From Verrucomicrobiia bacterium (lineage in GTDB: Bacteria > Verrucomicrobiota > Verrucomicrobiia > Opitutales > Cerasicoccaceae), in the NCBI GenBank assembly GCA_030432235.1, contig JAUIHT010000011.1, positions 50,023 to 114,022 of the forward strand: a stretch of DNA of 64,000 bases, given 5' to 3'. Each line of letters opens with the position of its first letter. Positions within the stretch are counted from its first letter, which is position 1. Both the position numbers and the translations under genes were made by a program. Positions 1-8,183 of the stretch are shown in pieces. The notes under the pieces are model-generated. The model ran no database searches and was not told where the DNA came from. It saw nothing but the letters and a program-made list of their open reading frames with translations.

Positions 1-311
1 TCGACATCGGCGGAGGCATAGCGACCAACGTTGGCAGCGACATAGCCCAACGATGGATTTGTACCGGTTTCCGAGTCGAGGCTTAGTACGTTACCGCTTA
101 GGCTGACACGCGCGGTTTCCATGTTCTCTCCAGCTTCGAACCAACGGGCGTCCACCATTTTTTCGGACGAGCCCATGGTCAGGCTGGCCGTACGGGTGAA
201 GGTGTCTACCAGATCGGTTGCTATGAGTGAATGAGTTGCGAGGCCAGTAAGGCCGAGGGCAAAGAGGGAGAAGAACACCCTCTGTCTTGTGGTTAGGTTT
301 TTTATCATCAT
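1..311 (-). CDS. exported protein, 3' end cut by window edge
   Basis: The reading frame opens at a double ATG (311 and 308) and runs off the left edge, so only about 103 N-terminal residues are visible. The N-terminus has basic residues followed by a hydrophobic stretch (FFSLFALGLTGLATHSLIA), which is a signal peptide. The mature part begins LVDTFTR, the kind of opening seen in Verrucomicrobia exported beta-sandwich (LamG/PEP-CTERM-type) proteins, but the family cannot be fixed from this fragment. A 20-bp repeat that is also found in front of the neighbouring LacI gene sits about 70 bp upstream of this start (383-402), so I infer control by that regulator. Confidence 0.7.
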   Translation of the reverse strand, partial: MMIKNLTTRQRVFFSLFALGLTGLATHSLIATDLVDTFTRTASLTMGSSEKMVDARWFEAGENMETARVSLSGNVLSLDSETGTNPSLGYVAANVGRYASADV

Positions 312-382
312 GACTTTTTATGATTTAGGGTAGAGAGGGGTATCGTGGGCGTTGGCGTGATCCTGAAGGGGGATCGTGGGGG

Positions 383-402
383 CAATAAATGTATAAGTAT
401 TC
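383..402. promoter_or_regulatory. candidate LacI operator, copy 1
   Basis: The 20-mer caataaatgtataagtattc is identical to 2312-2331. Its core is an imperfect dyad (AATA...TATT arms around a central TA). It lies between the pseudopilin stop (426) and the start of the exported protein (311), where a promoter for the latter is expected. The assignment to the LacI at 1105-2136 is inferred from the second copy lying in front of that gene. Confidence 0.6.
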
Positions 403-425
403 ACGAAAAGGCATAAAAAAACGCT

Positions 426-1103
426 CTACGGTGAGCCTGCTTGCCGGGGCATGATTTGTTGATAAAAGCCTTCCTCGCCCTCAATGGGGATGATGGACTC
501 AACATGGCCGTCCAGAAAGACTACATTTATACGGTTGCCACCGTGTCTTGCTCGTAGTGACGCGTTGCCATCGCGCCCGCTTCCGGTATGATAATTTATT
601 TCCCTTACCATATAGTAGGCATCCATGTAGAGCCCCACACGCGCCGGATCTTGAAAGTTGTAGATAGCATCGTACCCTGATAGCTGTGCACCTTCTGCAT
701 CACTCACGCCTGTGGCGTAAGCATTAACCCCATAACTGGTACCGTAAACGGTGCTGAACCAGACATCCATTGGCTCGCAAGAGGGGCACACTGTAATCCT
801 TTTAGGGTCTGCTGGATCCATTTCTAAATAATTTATGATTTGCCTGTCAAAATAGTAGCCTCCATAGCGATTATCCGGCAGGGCGCCGCCGTTTTCCTGG
901 GCAAAGAGGAGGGCGGCTGCCCCCATTTGGCGGAGGTTGGATTCGCAGAGGCTGCTGCGACCTCGCTCAAGAGCATTGGAAACGATTGGAATCAAGATTG
1001 TGGCAAGAATTGCCATAATCGCTACGACGGTGATCAATTGGATAAGCGAAAACCCCGGTTCGGAGCCTGTATCTTTTACACGGCGATTTTGCTTTGTTGG
1101 CAT
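426..1103 (-). CDS. pseudopilin with prepilin N-terminal signal and C-terminal DGHVE motif
   Basis: This 225-residue protein has a type IV prepilin/type II secretion signal: a basic leader, the cleavage site G17|F18, then a hydrophobic helix (FSLIQLITVVAIMAILATIL). It ends with RHGGNRINVVFLDGHVESI, the 'H-X9-DG' signature common in Planctomycetes and Verrucomicrobia pseudopilins of the DUF1559 type. The usual Glu at mature position 5 is Gln here, which is odd because Glu5 normally drives subunit assembly. The start lies one base after the stop of the upstream LacI gene, so the two are almost certainly one transcript. It probably acts at the cell envelope as a minor pilin-like component; the exact role is unknown. 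Confidence 0.88.
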   Translation of the reverse strand: MPTKQNRRVKDTGSEPGFSLIQLITVVAIMAILATILIPIVSNALERGRSSLCESNLRQMGAAALLFAQENGGALPDNRYGGYYFDRQIINYLEMDPADPKRITVCPSCEPMDVWFSTVYGTSYGVNAYATGVSDAEGAQLSGYDAIYNFQDPARVGLYMDAYYMVREINYHTGSGRDGNASLRARHGGNRINVVFLDGHVESIIPIEGEEGFYQQIMPRQAGSP

Positions 1104-1104
1104 T

Positions 1105-2136
1105 TTATGTCTTTCTGAGAATTAAACTGGGCTCTAACCGTACAACCGTTCCTGCTGCCTGTTTGCCTTCTACGATATCAATGAGTAAATTAGCGCCTGC
1201 CGTTCCCATTTCCTGAGTCGGCTGCTTAATTGTTGTAAGCTCAGGGCATGCCATACGCGCAGACCACGAATCATCGTAGCAAATTAATCGTAAATCCTGG
1301 CCCAGATTTACGCCGCGTGCTTCCAGGACACGGATGACTTCGGCGAATTCCGAGCCGGTGCAGAAAATGCCATCGGGCAGAGGGCCTTCTGACAGCACCT
1401 TTTGTATGGTCTCCCGGATTGCTTCCCAGATTTCGTCAACATTGTAAGATGAGCGTATGCCGTACAATTTCGGCTTTGGAAGGCCGAGCTCTACGCTACG
1501 CTCTTGAAATGATATGGCACGTTGGTAGATGCCTGATTTCGGAGCATCCAGGGTAAAAACCCATAGTTTGCGCAGGTCCAGTGAATGGCAATGGTCGGCT
1601 GCAAGGCGCCCGCCCAGATGATTATCAGTCAATATTTGCGTGACTTTGGGGCTGCTGCTTTCTCGGCCAATCAACAAGGTATTTACACCGGATTCTGCCA
1701 GTGCCTGCACCGTGGCATCATCGACGCGCTGGGAGGCGCCGCCGACCAGCGCGAATAGGCTCACGCCACTGGGATCGAGAATCTCCTTATGAAAGTGACT
1801 CAGTGTGGTTTTGTTGTGCAAGTGGACGAGAATGATCCGATATCCGCGGGCTGAGGCCGCCATTTCAAAGGCCTCCACGATATCCATACTGTAGGGGTCG
1901 TGAAGGTAATTTACGCCCAGAGCGATGAGCTTGCAGTTCTTGTTTTTCCAGTGTGAGGCAAAGAAGTTTGGACGATGGCCCGCCTTGGTGGCTGCCTCAA
2001 GGATGCGCTTTCGAGTCTTGGGGCTGACTTTGGGATGTCCTGAAAGAGCACGGTGGACGGTCACTTGGGAAATGCCCAGCTTTTCGGCTAATGCGGTTTG
2101 TGTAATTGGAGTGGGTTGTGACTGTGGAGCTGACAT
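1105..2136 (-). CDS. LacI-family transcriptional regulator
   Basis: This 343-residue protein has a LacI helix-turn-helix at about residues 12-60 (TALAEKLGISQVTVHRALSG, then the hinge region with RILEAATKAGHRPN). A periplasmic-binding-protein-like effector domain follows, with the usual 'IFCTGSEFAEVIRVL...LICYDDSW' pattern near the end. It is followed one base later by a pseudopilin gene. Copies of a 20-bp imperfect dyad lie about 175 bp upstream of its own start (2312) and in front of the exported protein at 1-311, which fits autoregulation plus control of a small exported-protein cassette. The effector is probably a sugar but is not identifiable. Confidence 0.95.
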   Translation of the reverse strand: MSAPQSQPTPITQTALAEKLGISQVTVHRALSGHPKVSPKTRKRILEAATKAGHRPNFFASHWKNKNCKLIALGVNYLHDPYSMDIVEAFEMAASARGYRIILVHLHNKTTLSHFHKEILDPSGVSLFALVGGASQRVDDATVQALAESGVNTLLIGRESSSPKVTQILTDNHLGGRLAADHCHSLDLRKLWVFTLDAPKSGIYQRAISFQERSVELGLPKPKLYGIRSSYNVDEIWEAIRETIQKVLSEGPLPDGIFCTGSEFAEVIRVLEARGVNLGQDLRLICYDDSWSARMACPELTTIKQPTQEMGTAGANLLIDIVEGKQAAGTVVRLEPSLILRKT

Positions 2137-2253
2137 CGTATAATGGTTACAGGTGTCGGAGCATAGGCTGGCTCGCTATTCGTTTCTGCGATGGATGAAA
2201 ACCTGCTTCCGGCTCAAGATGGTTATAGCGTTGACGACATATGGTTGAGGGCA

Positions 2254-2266
2254 TGAATACTATTCA
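2254..2266. promoter_or_regulatory. 13-bp perfect palindrome, possible operator
   Basis: TGAATA-C-TATTCA is a perfect odd dyad about 118 bp upstream of the LacI start. The 8-mer AGTATTCA (its arm plus centre) recurs within and just after the candidate operator at 383-402. It could be a second, variant binding site of the same regulator or the site of another factor. Confidence 0.4.
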
Positions 2267-2311
2267 CAAGTTCAGTCGTAAGCTCTCGATAATTAGAGTA
2301 TTTTAAATCCT

Positions 2312-2331
2312 CAATAAATGTATAAGTATTC
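2312..2331. promoter_or_regulatory. candidate LacI operator, copy 2
   Basis: This is a perfect 20-base copy of 383-402, in the divergent region upstream of the LacI gene. Autoregulation by the 1105-2136 regulator is the simplest reading. Because the region is divergent it might also influence the gene at 2484. Confidence 0.6.
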
Positions 2332-2483
2332 TTGCTTTCGTTTGGCAATCTAAAAATAGCAGAAAATGTAAGTATACCACAGCGAGTTTCTTGGGGGCCG
2401 GAGGTTTACATTTCGCTGCTGGGAATATTCTGTTAGGAGAGGGCTCTTATATGGACTGATTGCTTTTTTAACTGATCCGACTG

Positions 2484-5126
2484 ATGAGTGCTCTCTGTCG
2501 AAATGGGCTTCGGCTCAGCTTACCCTTTTTATTGGTCGTAGGGCTTGGGACTCTGCCGGTCCATGCCGCCGATGACGGCCTGGCGGATATAGCGGCGTGG
2601 CGGCAGCATCACTTTGGCAGTGCCGATAACACCGGCAATGCGGCCAACACCGCAGACTTGGACGGTGATGGGGTGGTCAACATCCTCGAGTACGCCTTGG
2701 GGATGAATCCGCAGGTGCGCGGTAAGGCTGGCCTGCCGGTATTTGGGGCGACTTCCGAGGGCTTGACTTTGACCTATGAGCGGGCGCGTACCGATATCGA
2801 CTACGTCGTCGAAAGCTCCACCGATCTGGTGCACTGGAGTGCCGACGGAGTAGAGCAGGGCGGTACGGACCCGGGTGAAGTGACTGCGGTCGCACCCTTC
2901 GGCAGTCCGTCGCCGGTGGTTCTGCGCCTGCGTGTTCACGAGGCCATCAGCACGACGACGGGCCTGCGCGAAAGCGCCGCTGACGCGTTGGAGTTCGTCG
3001 TCAATACCCCGAGCTGGGCAGATGTACACTACCGTATCAACGGTGGCGCCGAGGTGACCGTCCGCATGACGCAGAGCGATGGGCAAAACACTTTCCTATT
3101 GGACGGGCTGGGTGAGGGAGATTCCGTCGGGTATGCCTTCACCTATCTGGCCGATGGCGAGGAGGTGGCCAGTGATTGGATGACACATGTCTTTGCGGGT
3201 GATTTTAACGCCTACACGTACACGCCGCTGTTCAGTGTCGCTACGGAGTTGGAGCCGGTCACGCAGGTTGAGACCGATGAGGCGCTCTATACGTATTTTT
3301 CTGACCGCGCGCGGGACCGTCACGCCCGCGAAGACCACTTCGAGGCCTACGATCATTACCTGAGCCACTATTGGGAGCATCGCACCGCCGAGATCGAGAT
3401 CGTCGACGAGGTGGCCAAGGGCGGCGACACCATCACTTTCAACGTTCGCATGTCCTGGAAGTTAAAAGACGGCGAGGCGGAGTTGCGCGCCTTCTATCGG
3501 GGTGTTGGTACGGTAGCGGAATACTACGACAACAAGTCCATGACGCCGGTTGACTATCATGAAAGCGAGGGACCTTTTTTTACGCACTATCCGGATGACC
3601 TCTCACCGCCAACCGCTGACACGCGTTACTATACGCGCGTGTTCAACACCAACATCAAGGAAAGCCGTTCGATTCAGGTAGGAGACCGCATGGAGTTCGA
3701 GTTAAGCCAGTTTCTGGACAACCCACCCACAGGGCGCGATAACTACTATGGCACGACCTACCTGTACATCGTTGGGCAGGGGCTCGTCCCGTGGGAGGCG
3801 CACGGAGTTTTTGGCGATGCCTCCACTGAGCGTGAGGATTCCTATCCCATCGACTCGCAGGGCTGGCTTGGCGGGGGCACCACTTTGCCCTATATGTACT
3901 CCGGTGAGCCGGACAATCATTTCATGCAGATGGCGACCAACCTCGCGCCGGTCAACGGCCAGCGCTTCGTCCTCGGGCGGCGTCTGCATCACACCCATTT
4001 CGACGACGGCACTCACAGCGAGTCGGCCAACCCCAGCGTGGATAATCCGGTCTTCACGGAAATGATTGGCAAGCTGGGCGAGCGCTACATCAACCGCGCC
4101 TGCGTTTCCTGCCATGACCAGAATGGTCGGGCTCTGCCGCCCGAGCCCGGCGGCCTGCTCGACCAGTATGCGGTCCGGGTCGGTGATGCTTTGGGCAACC
4201 CCCATCCGCGCCTCGGGGCCATGCTGCAACCGGTGTCTTCCAATACCGTGCCTGAGGGCAAAGCCTTCCTGGCCAGTTGGACGGAAGCCGACGGCCTGCG
4301 CACACCCAACTACACCTTTCAAAGCACCGTACCGCAGACGTACTCGGTGCGCATCGCGCCGCAGTTGGTGGGCATGGGGTTGCTTGAAGCGATTCCGGAA
4401 AGCGCCCTCGAAGCGCTGGCCGACCCGGAAGACGAAAATGGCGACGGTATCTCGGGCCGCCTCCATATCGTGACCGACCCGGAGACAGACAGTCCGCGCG
4501 TAGGCCGCTTTGGCTGGAAGGCAACGCAGCCCTCCGTACGCGCTCAGGTGGCGGCGGCTTTCAACACCGACATGGGCGTGCTCACGACGGTCTTCCCGGA
4601 AGCCGATCTGGGTAGCCAGCAGAGTGGGGCGGAGTCCGGCAGTGAGCTGGACGAAGAGCACTTGGTCAACCTGACCACCTACATTTCTTTACTCGGGGTG
4701 CGTGCGCAGCGCGACTTGGACGACCCGCTGGTCATCCAGGGGCGGGTATTGTTCGACTCGGCCAAATGTTCGGCCTGCCACACGCCCAGTTTTCAGACCT
4801 CGCCGTACCACCCGCACGCGGAATTGCGCGACCAGACTATCCAGCCCTATACCGACCTGCTCCTGCATGACATGGGGCCCGGCCTGGCCGATAACCTGGC
4901 CGAGGGGGATGCCGCCGGAGAGGAGTGGCGCACGCCGCCCCTGTGGGGCATCGGGTTGACAGCGGGTGTCAGTGGTGGGGAGGCATATCTGCACGATGGA
5001 CGCGCGCGTACCCTGGAAGAAGCCATCCTCTGGCACGATGGCGAGGCGGCGGCTGCCAAGGCGGCCTACGAGGCCATGAGCACGGAAGAAAAGGAGGCGC
5101 TGATCGCCTTTCTTAAATCGCTTTAG
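2484..5126 (+). CDS. di-heme oxidoreductase (DUF1111/DHOR family), exported
   Basis: This 880-residue protein has a Sec signal peptide (LSLPFLLVVGLGTLPVHA). Next comes an EF-hand/dockerin-like calcium motif (NTADLDGDGVVNILEYALGM, about residues 52-71), as often found near the N-terminus of Verrucomicrobia exported proteins. The middle part looks like beta-sandwich modules. The C-terminal half matches the DUF1111 'di-heme oxidoreductase, putative peroxidase' family. It has two heme c attachment sites, CVSCH (540-544) and CSACH (762-766), and the family-typical ending with WRTPPLWGIG and YLHDGRARTLEEAI. It should act in the periplasm or at the outer surface in electron transfer; the substrate is unknown. 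At about twice the usual length, the extra N-terminal modules are notable. It ends convergent with, and overlapping by 4 bp, the next gene. Confidence 0.88.
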   Translation: MSALCRNGLRLSLPFLLVVGLGTLPVHAADDGLADIAAWRQHHFGSADNTGNAANTADLDGDGVVNILEYALGMNPQVRGKAGLPVFGATSEGLTLTYERARTDIDYVVESSTDLVHWSADGVEQGGTDPGEVTAVAPFGSPSPVVLRLRVHEAISTTTGLRESAADALEFVVNTPSWADVHYRINGGAEVTVRMTQSDGQNTFLLDGLGEGDSVGYAFTYLADGEEVASDWMTHVFAGDFNAYTYTPLFSVATELEPVTQVETDEALYTYFSDRARDRHAREDHFEAYDHYLSHYWEHRTAEIEIVDEVAKGGDTITFNVRMSWKLKDGEAELRAFYRGVGTVAEYYDNKSMTPVDYHESEGPFFTHYPDDLSPPTADTRYYTRVFNTNIKESRSIQVGDRMEFELSQFLDNPPTGRDNYYGTTYLYIVGQGLVPWEAHGVFGDASTEREDSYPIDSQGWLGGGTTLPYMYSGEPDNHFMQMATNLAPVNGQRFVLGRRLHHTHFDDGTHSESANPSVDNPVFTEMIGKLGERYINRACVSCHDQNGRALPPEPGGLLDQYAVRVGDALGNPHPRLGAMLQPVSSNTVPEGKAFLASWTEADGLRTPNYTFQSTVPQTYSVRIAPQLVGMGLLEAIPESALEALADPEDENGDGISGRLHIVTDPETDSPRVGRFGWKATQPSVRAQVAAAFNTDMGVLTTVFPEADLGSQQSGAESGSELDEEHLVNLTTYISLLGVRAQRDLDDPLVIQGRVLFDSAKCSACHTPSFQTSPYHPHAELRDQTIQPYTDLLLHDMGPGLADNLAEGDAAGEEWRTPPLWGIGLTAGVSGGEAYLHDGRARTLEEAILWHDGEAAAAKAAYEAMSTEEKEALIAFLKSL

Positions 5127-5524
5127 GCTGACGCCACAAACGGCTCGCGGGGCGATTTTTCCCAGTCTTCGAAGGTGCAGCCGTAAACCTCCCGGAAAAC
5201 ACCGTCGAACTCGTCGTCGATGCGAGTGAGCATGACTTCGTCGCTCTTGCCGTTCTGGATGGTGCCCTTGAGCAGCCAGTGATGCTTGGCGAAGGCGTCG
5301 GCCCAGAGCGTCAGGGTGCACTCGGGATGCTCCTTGGTCCAGGCCTTGAGGGCTTTCATGGGCGGCTCCCACTCGCTGTGAAAGCGCAGGCGAGGGCCCT
5401 CGGTCTTCAATTGGTCGCACTCGCCGGTCAGGGCCTCAGCAAGGCCCGCCACAGAGGAGTCCAGAGTGCCTGCGTCGGAGGTTTCGACCAGGAGGAGGTT
5501 TTCGATGTCGATTTGCGGAAGCAT
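5123..5524 (-). CDS. conserved-looking hypothetical protein, 133 aa
   Basis: This acidic protein has no signal peptide or membrane segment. The sequence alternates helix- and strand-like stretches (SVAGLAEALTGE, CTLTLWADAFAKHHW, DEFDGVFREVYGC), so it looks like a real small cytoplasmic domain rather than a shadow frame. Its stop overlaps the convergent DUF1111 gene by 4 bp. I do not recognise the family. It has no obvious operon partner. Confidence 0.6.
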   Translation of the reverse strand: MLPQIDIENLLLVETSDAGTLDSSVAGLAEALTGECDQLKTEGPRLRFHSEWEPPMKALKAWTKEHPECTLTLWADAFAKHHWLLKGTIQNGKSDEVMLTRIDDEFDGVFREVYGCTFEDWEKSPREPFVASA

Positions 5525-5755
5525 GAAAAAGGGAAGCGGTCAGACAAGGGCGCGCGGGGGCGCTTGACCAGCTTTTTATAACAATTCTAAAAATTATCCT
5601 GCCTGGAGGTAGCTGGGTTATGAACAGCTGCAGATCTGCCTGTCTTCCGGGGGGCGGTGGTGACTTTAGAGTTGGAATCATACATTTTCGTTTGCCAAGG
5701 CGGCCTGCCGCGCCACAAAAAAGAGCTTTATTGCTAATCCCTGACCTGAAACACC

Positions 5756-6796
5756 ATGCCTAGACCCGTTACCCTCTTCACCGGCCAGTGGGCCGACCTG
5801 TCTCTCGAAACGCTTGCGCCCCTGGTTGCCGAAATGGGCTACGATGGCGTCGAGCTCGCCTGCTGGGGCGACCACTTCGAGGTGGCCAAGGCCACCAACA
5901 AGACGTACTTCAAGGAAAAGTGGGAGGTGCTGGCCGACCACGGACTGACCTGTTATGCTATTTCCAACCACCTCGTCGGCCAGGCCGTTTGTGACATCAT
6001 CGACGAAAAGCGCCACAAGGCCATCCTGCCGGACTACGTCTGGGGAGATGGCAAGCCTGAGGGCGTCCGCAAACGTGCGGCCCGGGAGATGATCAATACG
6101 GCCAAAGCCTGCCGGAAATTCATGGATGCCAAGCCCCGCAGCCTGCCGGGCGGCTTCCCTGCCGTGGTCAACGGCTTTACCGGTTCCTCCATCTGGCACC
6201 TGCTCTACAGCTTCCCGCCGGTCACGCCCAAGATGATCGAGGACGGCTTTGCCGACTTTGGCAAACGCTGGATTCCCATCCTCGACGCTTTCAACAAGGT
6301 CAACGTCAACTTTGCCCTTGAGGTCCACCCGACTGAAATCGCCTTCGACATCGCCAGCGCCGAACGTGCCCTGGCAGCGGTCAAGAACCACAAGCGCTTC
6401 GGTTTCAACTATGACCCCAGCCATCTCGGCTATCAGGGCGTCGACTACGTGAAGTTCATCCGCACCTTCGGTAAGCGCATCTATCATTGCCACATGAAGG
6501 ATGTCTGGTGGGACCACGGTGACGGCACCGTAGGTGTCTTCGGCGGCCATACTGACTTTGGCGACCCGCGCCGTTTCTGGGACTTCCGCTCCCTCGGCCA
6601 TGGCGACATTGAGTTCGAGGACATCATCGTCGCCCTCAACGATGTCGGCTACAAAGGCCCGCTCTCCATCGAGTGGGAGGACATCCGCATGGACCGTGTG
6701 CACGGTGCCACCGAGGCTGCCGAGTTTACCCGCGCCGTCGATTTCCCCACATCCAACGTGGCCTTCGACGCCGCTTTCGATAAAAAGAACCAGTAG
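5756..6796 (+). CDS. sugar phosphate isomerase/epimerase, TIM barrel
   Basis: This 346-residue protein is of the xylose-isomerase-like TIM-barrel superfamily. It begins with a first barrel strand ([11 protein letters not shown]) and [15 protein letters not shown]. It carries the barrel metal ligands seen in this family: E of ALEVHPTE, D and H of [12 protein letters not shown] of YHCHMKDV and E of LSIEWED. No signal peptide is seen. It is followed by two Gfo/Idh/MocA dehydrogenases, a common pairing for oxidation and isomerisation of sugars or inositols; the substrate cannot be read from sequence. The start has no Shine-Dalgarno sequence and shares the 13-base context CTGAAACACCATG with the next gene at 6924. 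Confidence 0.9.
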   Translation: MPRPVTLFTGQWADLSLETLAPLVAEMGYDGVELACWGDHFEVAKATNKTYFKEKWEVLADHGLTCYAISNHLVGQAVCDIIDEKRHKAILPDYVWGDGKPEGVRKRAAREMINTAKACRKFMDAKPRSLPGGFPAVVNGFTGSSIWHLLYSFPPVTPKMIEDGFADFGKRWIPILDAFNKVNVNFALEVHPTEIAFDIASAERALAAVKNHKRFGFNYDPSHLGYQGVDYVKFIRTFGKRIYHCHMKDVWWDHGDGTVGVFGGHTDFGDPRRFWDFRSLGHGDIEFEDIIVALNDVGYKGPLSIEWEDIRMDRVHGATEAAEFTRAVDFPTSNVAFDAAFDKKNQ

Positions 6797-6806
6797 CGCA
6801 GAGCGC

Positions 6807-6901
6807 GGTTATCGGTTTTCAGTTTTCGATGGTCAGATATCAGTGAATGAAAAACTGCGACCGACGGATTCTCTCAAACCGATAACCGAAAAGCGATAAC
6901 C
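6807..6901. repeat. intergenic inverted repeat
   Basis: GGTTATCGGTTT (6807-6818) is mirrored by AAACCGATAACC (6876-6887). A further near-copy of the right arm follows (AAGCGATAACC, 6891-6901). It fills most of the space between the isomerase and dehydrogenase genes and could form a cruciform or RNA hairpin. Other intergenic spaces to 16.1 kb carry comparable long dyads of different sequence. Confidence 0.65.
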
Positions 6902-6923
6902 GAAAACTTTTAACTGAAACACC

Positions 6924-8006
6924 ATGGCAACCAAAATTGGAATCATCGGAGCTGGAGGCATGCTCCAGTATCACATCACGGGCTTCCGCCAGGCTGGCGC
7001 TGAAGTCGTCGCCCTCGCCGACGTGGCCCTGCCCGCTGCGCAGGCCGCTGCCAAAACGTGGGGCGTGGCCAACGCCTACGGCTCACCCGCTGAAATGCTG
7101 GAAGCCTGCCCGGACATCGACGCGGTCAGCATCATCGTTCCGAACAAGTTTCACGCGCCTCTCTCCATTGAGATGCTCAAGGCGGGCAAGCATGTCTTCT
7201 GCGAGAAGCCGCCGGCGCTCAGTGCTGCGGAGGTCGAGGAGATGATCGCCGTGGCTGAAAAGGCGGACAAGAAGCTGATGTTCAACTTCAACAACCGCGC
7301 TCGGCCAGAGTCCGTTGCGCTGAAGGGTTACATCGATGGTGGTACGGTCGGTACCATCAATAGCGCACAGGCCAAGTGGATTCGCCGCACCGGCATCCCC
7401 GGCTTCGGCGGCTGGTTCACCAACAAGGAGCTCTCCGGCGGCGGTCCGCTTATCGACCTGCTGCATATGATCGACCTGTCGTTGTACTTCATGGGCTTCC
7501 CCGAGCCGGCTGTGGTTCTCGGGCGCATCTACGACGACTTCATCAACGACAAGGGTTTCAAGGGCCCCTGGGGCATTCCCGACCGCGAAGGCGTTGTCAA
7601 TACCGTCGAGGCCGCGGCCCACGGGTTCGTCACCTTCAAGGACGGCCAGTCACTCAGCCTGCAGGTTTCCTGGGCCGAGATGATCAAGCGCGAGGAGGTT
7701 TCCGTGACCTTCCAGGGCACCCAGGCCGGCGGCAAGATCGAGCGCCTTTTCGGACGTGACGGCCTGGACGACACGGCTATCGACAGTTGTGAGCTGTACG
7801 TGCAGGAAAACGGCTGCTCGGTCAACCGCGACATCGTCACCCCTGAGTGCGAGGACATGGGCCGGATCAACTCGGCAGCGAATTTCGTCGACGCCATCGA
7901 AGGCAAGGCCGAGCCGCTCAATACACCGGACCAGGCTCTCAAGCTGATGAAGATTATCGACGCCATCTACGCCTCCGCCGCCAGCGGCAAGGCGGTCGAA
8001 CTGTAA
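6924..8006 (+). CDS. Gfo/Idh/MocA-family oxidoreductase
   Basis: This 360-residue protein is NAD(P)-dependent. The N-terminal Rossmann fold carries IGIIGAGGMLQYH, followed by the family signature HVFCEKPPALSAAEVEEM, where the Lys of EKP lines the active site. The C-terminal alpha/beta domain has the GGWFTNKELSGGGPLIDLLHMIDL segment in pieces, where the late Asp and His are the usual catalytic residues. It is cytoplasmic, with no signal peptide. It sits between a sugar isomerase and a second dehydrogenase of the same superfamily, so the three probably process one sugar or polyol. The start shares the non-Shine-Dalgarno leader CTGAAACACC with the gene at 5756. Confidence 0.93.
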   Translation: MATKIGIIGAGGMLQYHITGFRQAGAEVVALADVALPAAQAAAKTWGVANAYGSPAEMLEACPDIDAVSIIVPNKFHAPLSIEMLKAGKHVFCEKPPALSAAEVEEMIAVAEKADKKLMFNFNNRARPESVALKGYIDGGTVGTINSAQAKWIRRTGIPGFGGWFTNKELSGGGPLIDLLHMIDLSLYFMGFPEPAVVLGRIYDDFINDKGFKGPWGIPDREGVVNTVEAAAHGFVTFKDGQSLSLQVSWAEMIKREEVSVTFQGTQAGGKIERLFGRDGLDDTAIDSCELYVQENGCSVNRDIVTPECEDMGRINSAANFVDAIEGKAEPLNTPDQALKLMKIIDAIYASAASGKAVEL

Positions 8007-8017
8007 TTCCTATTTTA

Positions 8018-8145
8018 CCACGGAGACACGGAGAGCACGGAGGTACTTAATGCAAGAATTTGAACAGAAGGCCGCAAAGAACGCGAAGGCTTTGCGAACT
8101 TCTGTTCAAAATTTATAATCTCTGTGTTCTCTGTGTTCTCCGTGG
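8018..8145. repeat. triple-nested intergenic palindrome
   Basis: Three concentric inverted repeats occur: outer arms 8018-8042 and 8120-8145 (repeated CACGGAG-like words against CTCTGTGTT-like words), middle arms TTTGAACAGAAG (8059-8070) and its exact complement (8099-8110), and inner arms CGCAAAG (8073-8079) and CTTTGCG (8090-8096). The outer arms have a roughly 9-base internal period. It lies between two collinear dehydrogenase genes. It could terminate transcription or stabilise mRNA, and it resembles the 'CCACGGAG...' intergenic repeats of many environmental bacteria. Confidence 0.75.
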
Positions 8146-8183
8146 CAAAGCCTTCTACTAGCATATAGCTCTAACCCCGTACT

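Larger units (their letters stand above)
2137..2483. other. 347-bp divergent intergenic region
   Basis: This region separates the LacI gene (leftward) from the di-heme oxidoreductase gene (rightward) and must hold promoters for both. It contains a 13-bp perfect palindrome at 2254-2266 and the second copy of the 20-bp LacI operator candidate at 2312-2331. It is markedly AT-rich compared with the flanking genes. No open frame or RNA gene is visible. Confidence 0.7.

Noticed and set aside
5678..6703. Open frame of 341 codons opposite the isomerase gene
   Set aside because: It is a full shadow of the plus-strand gene with low-complexity Val/Asp/Gly composition and no family motif.
8018..8145. 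Repeated words read as a CRISPR array
   Set aside because: Words are about 9 bases, adjacent and mirrored; there are no spacers and no cas genes in the window.
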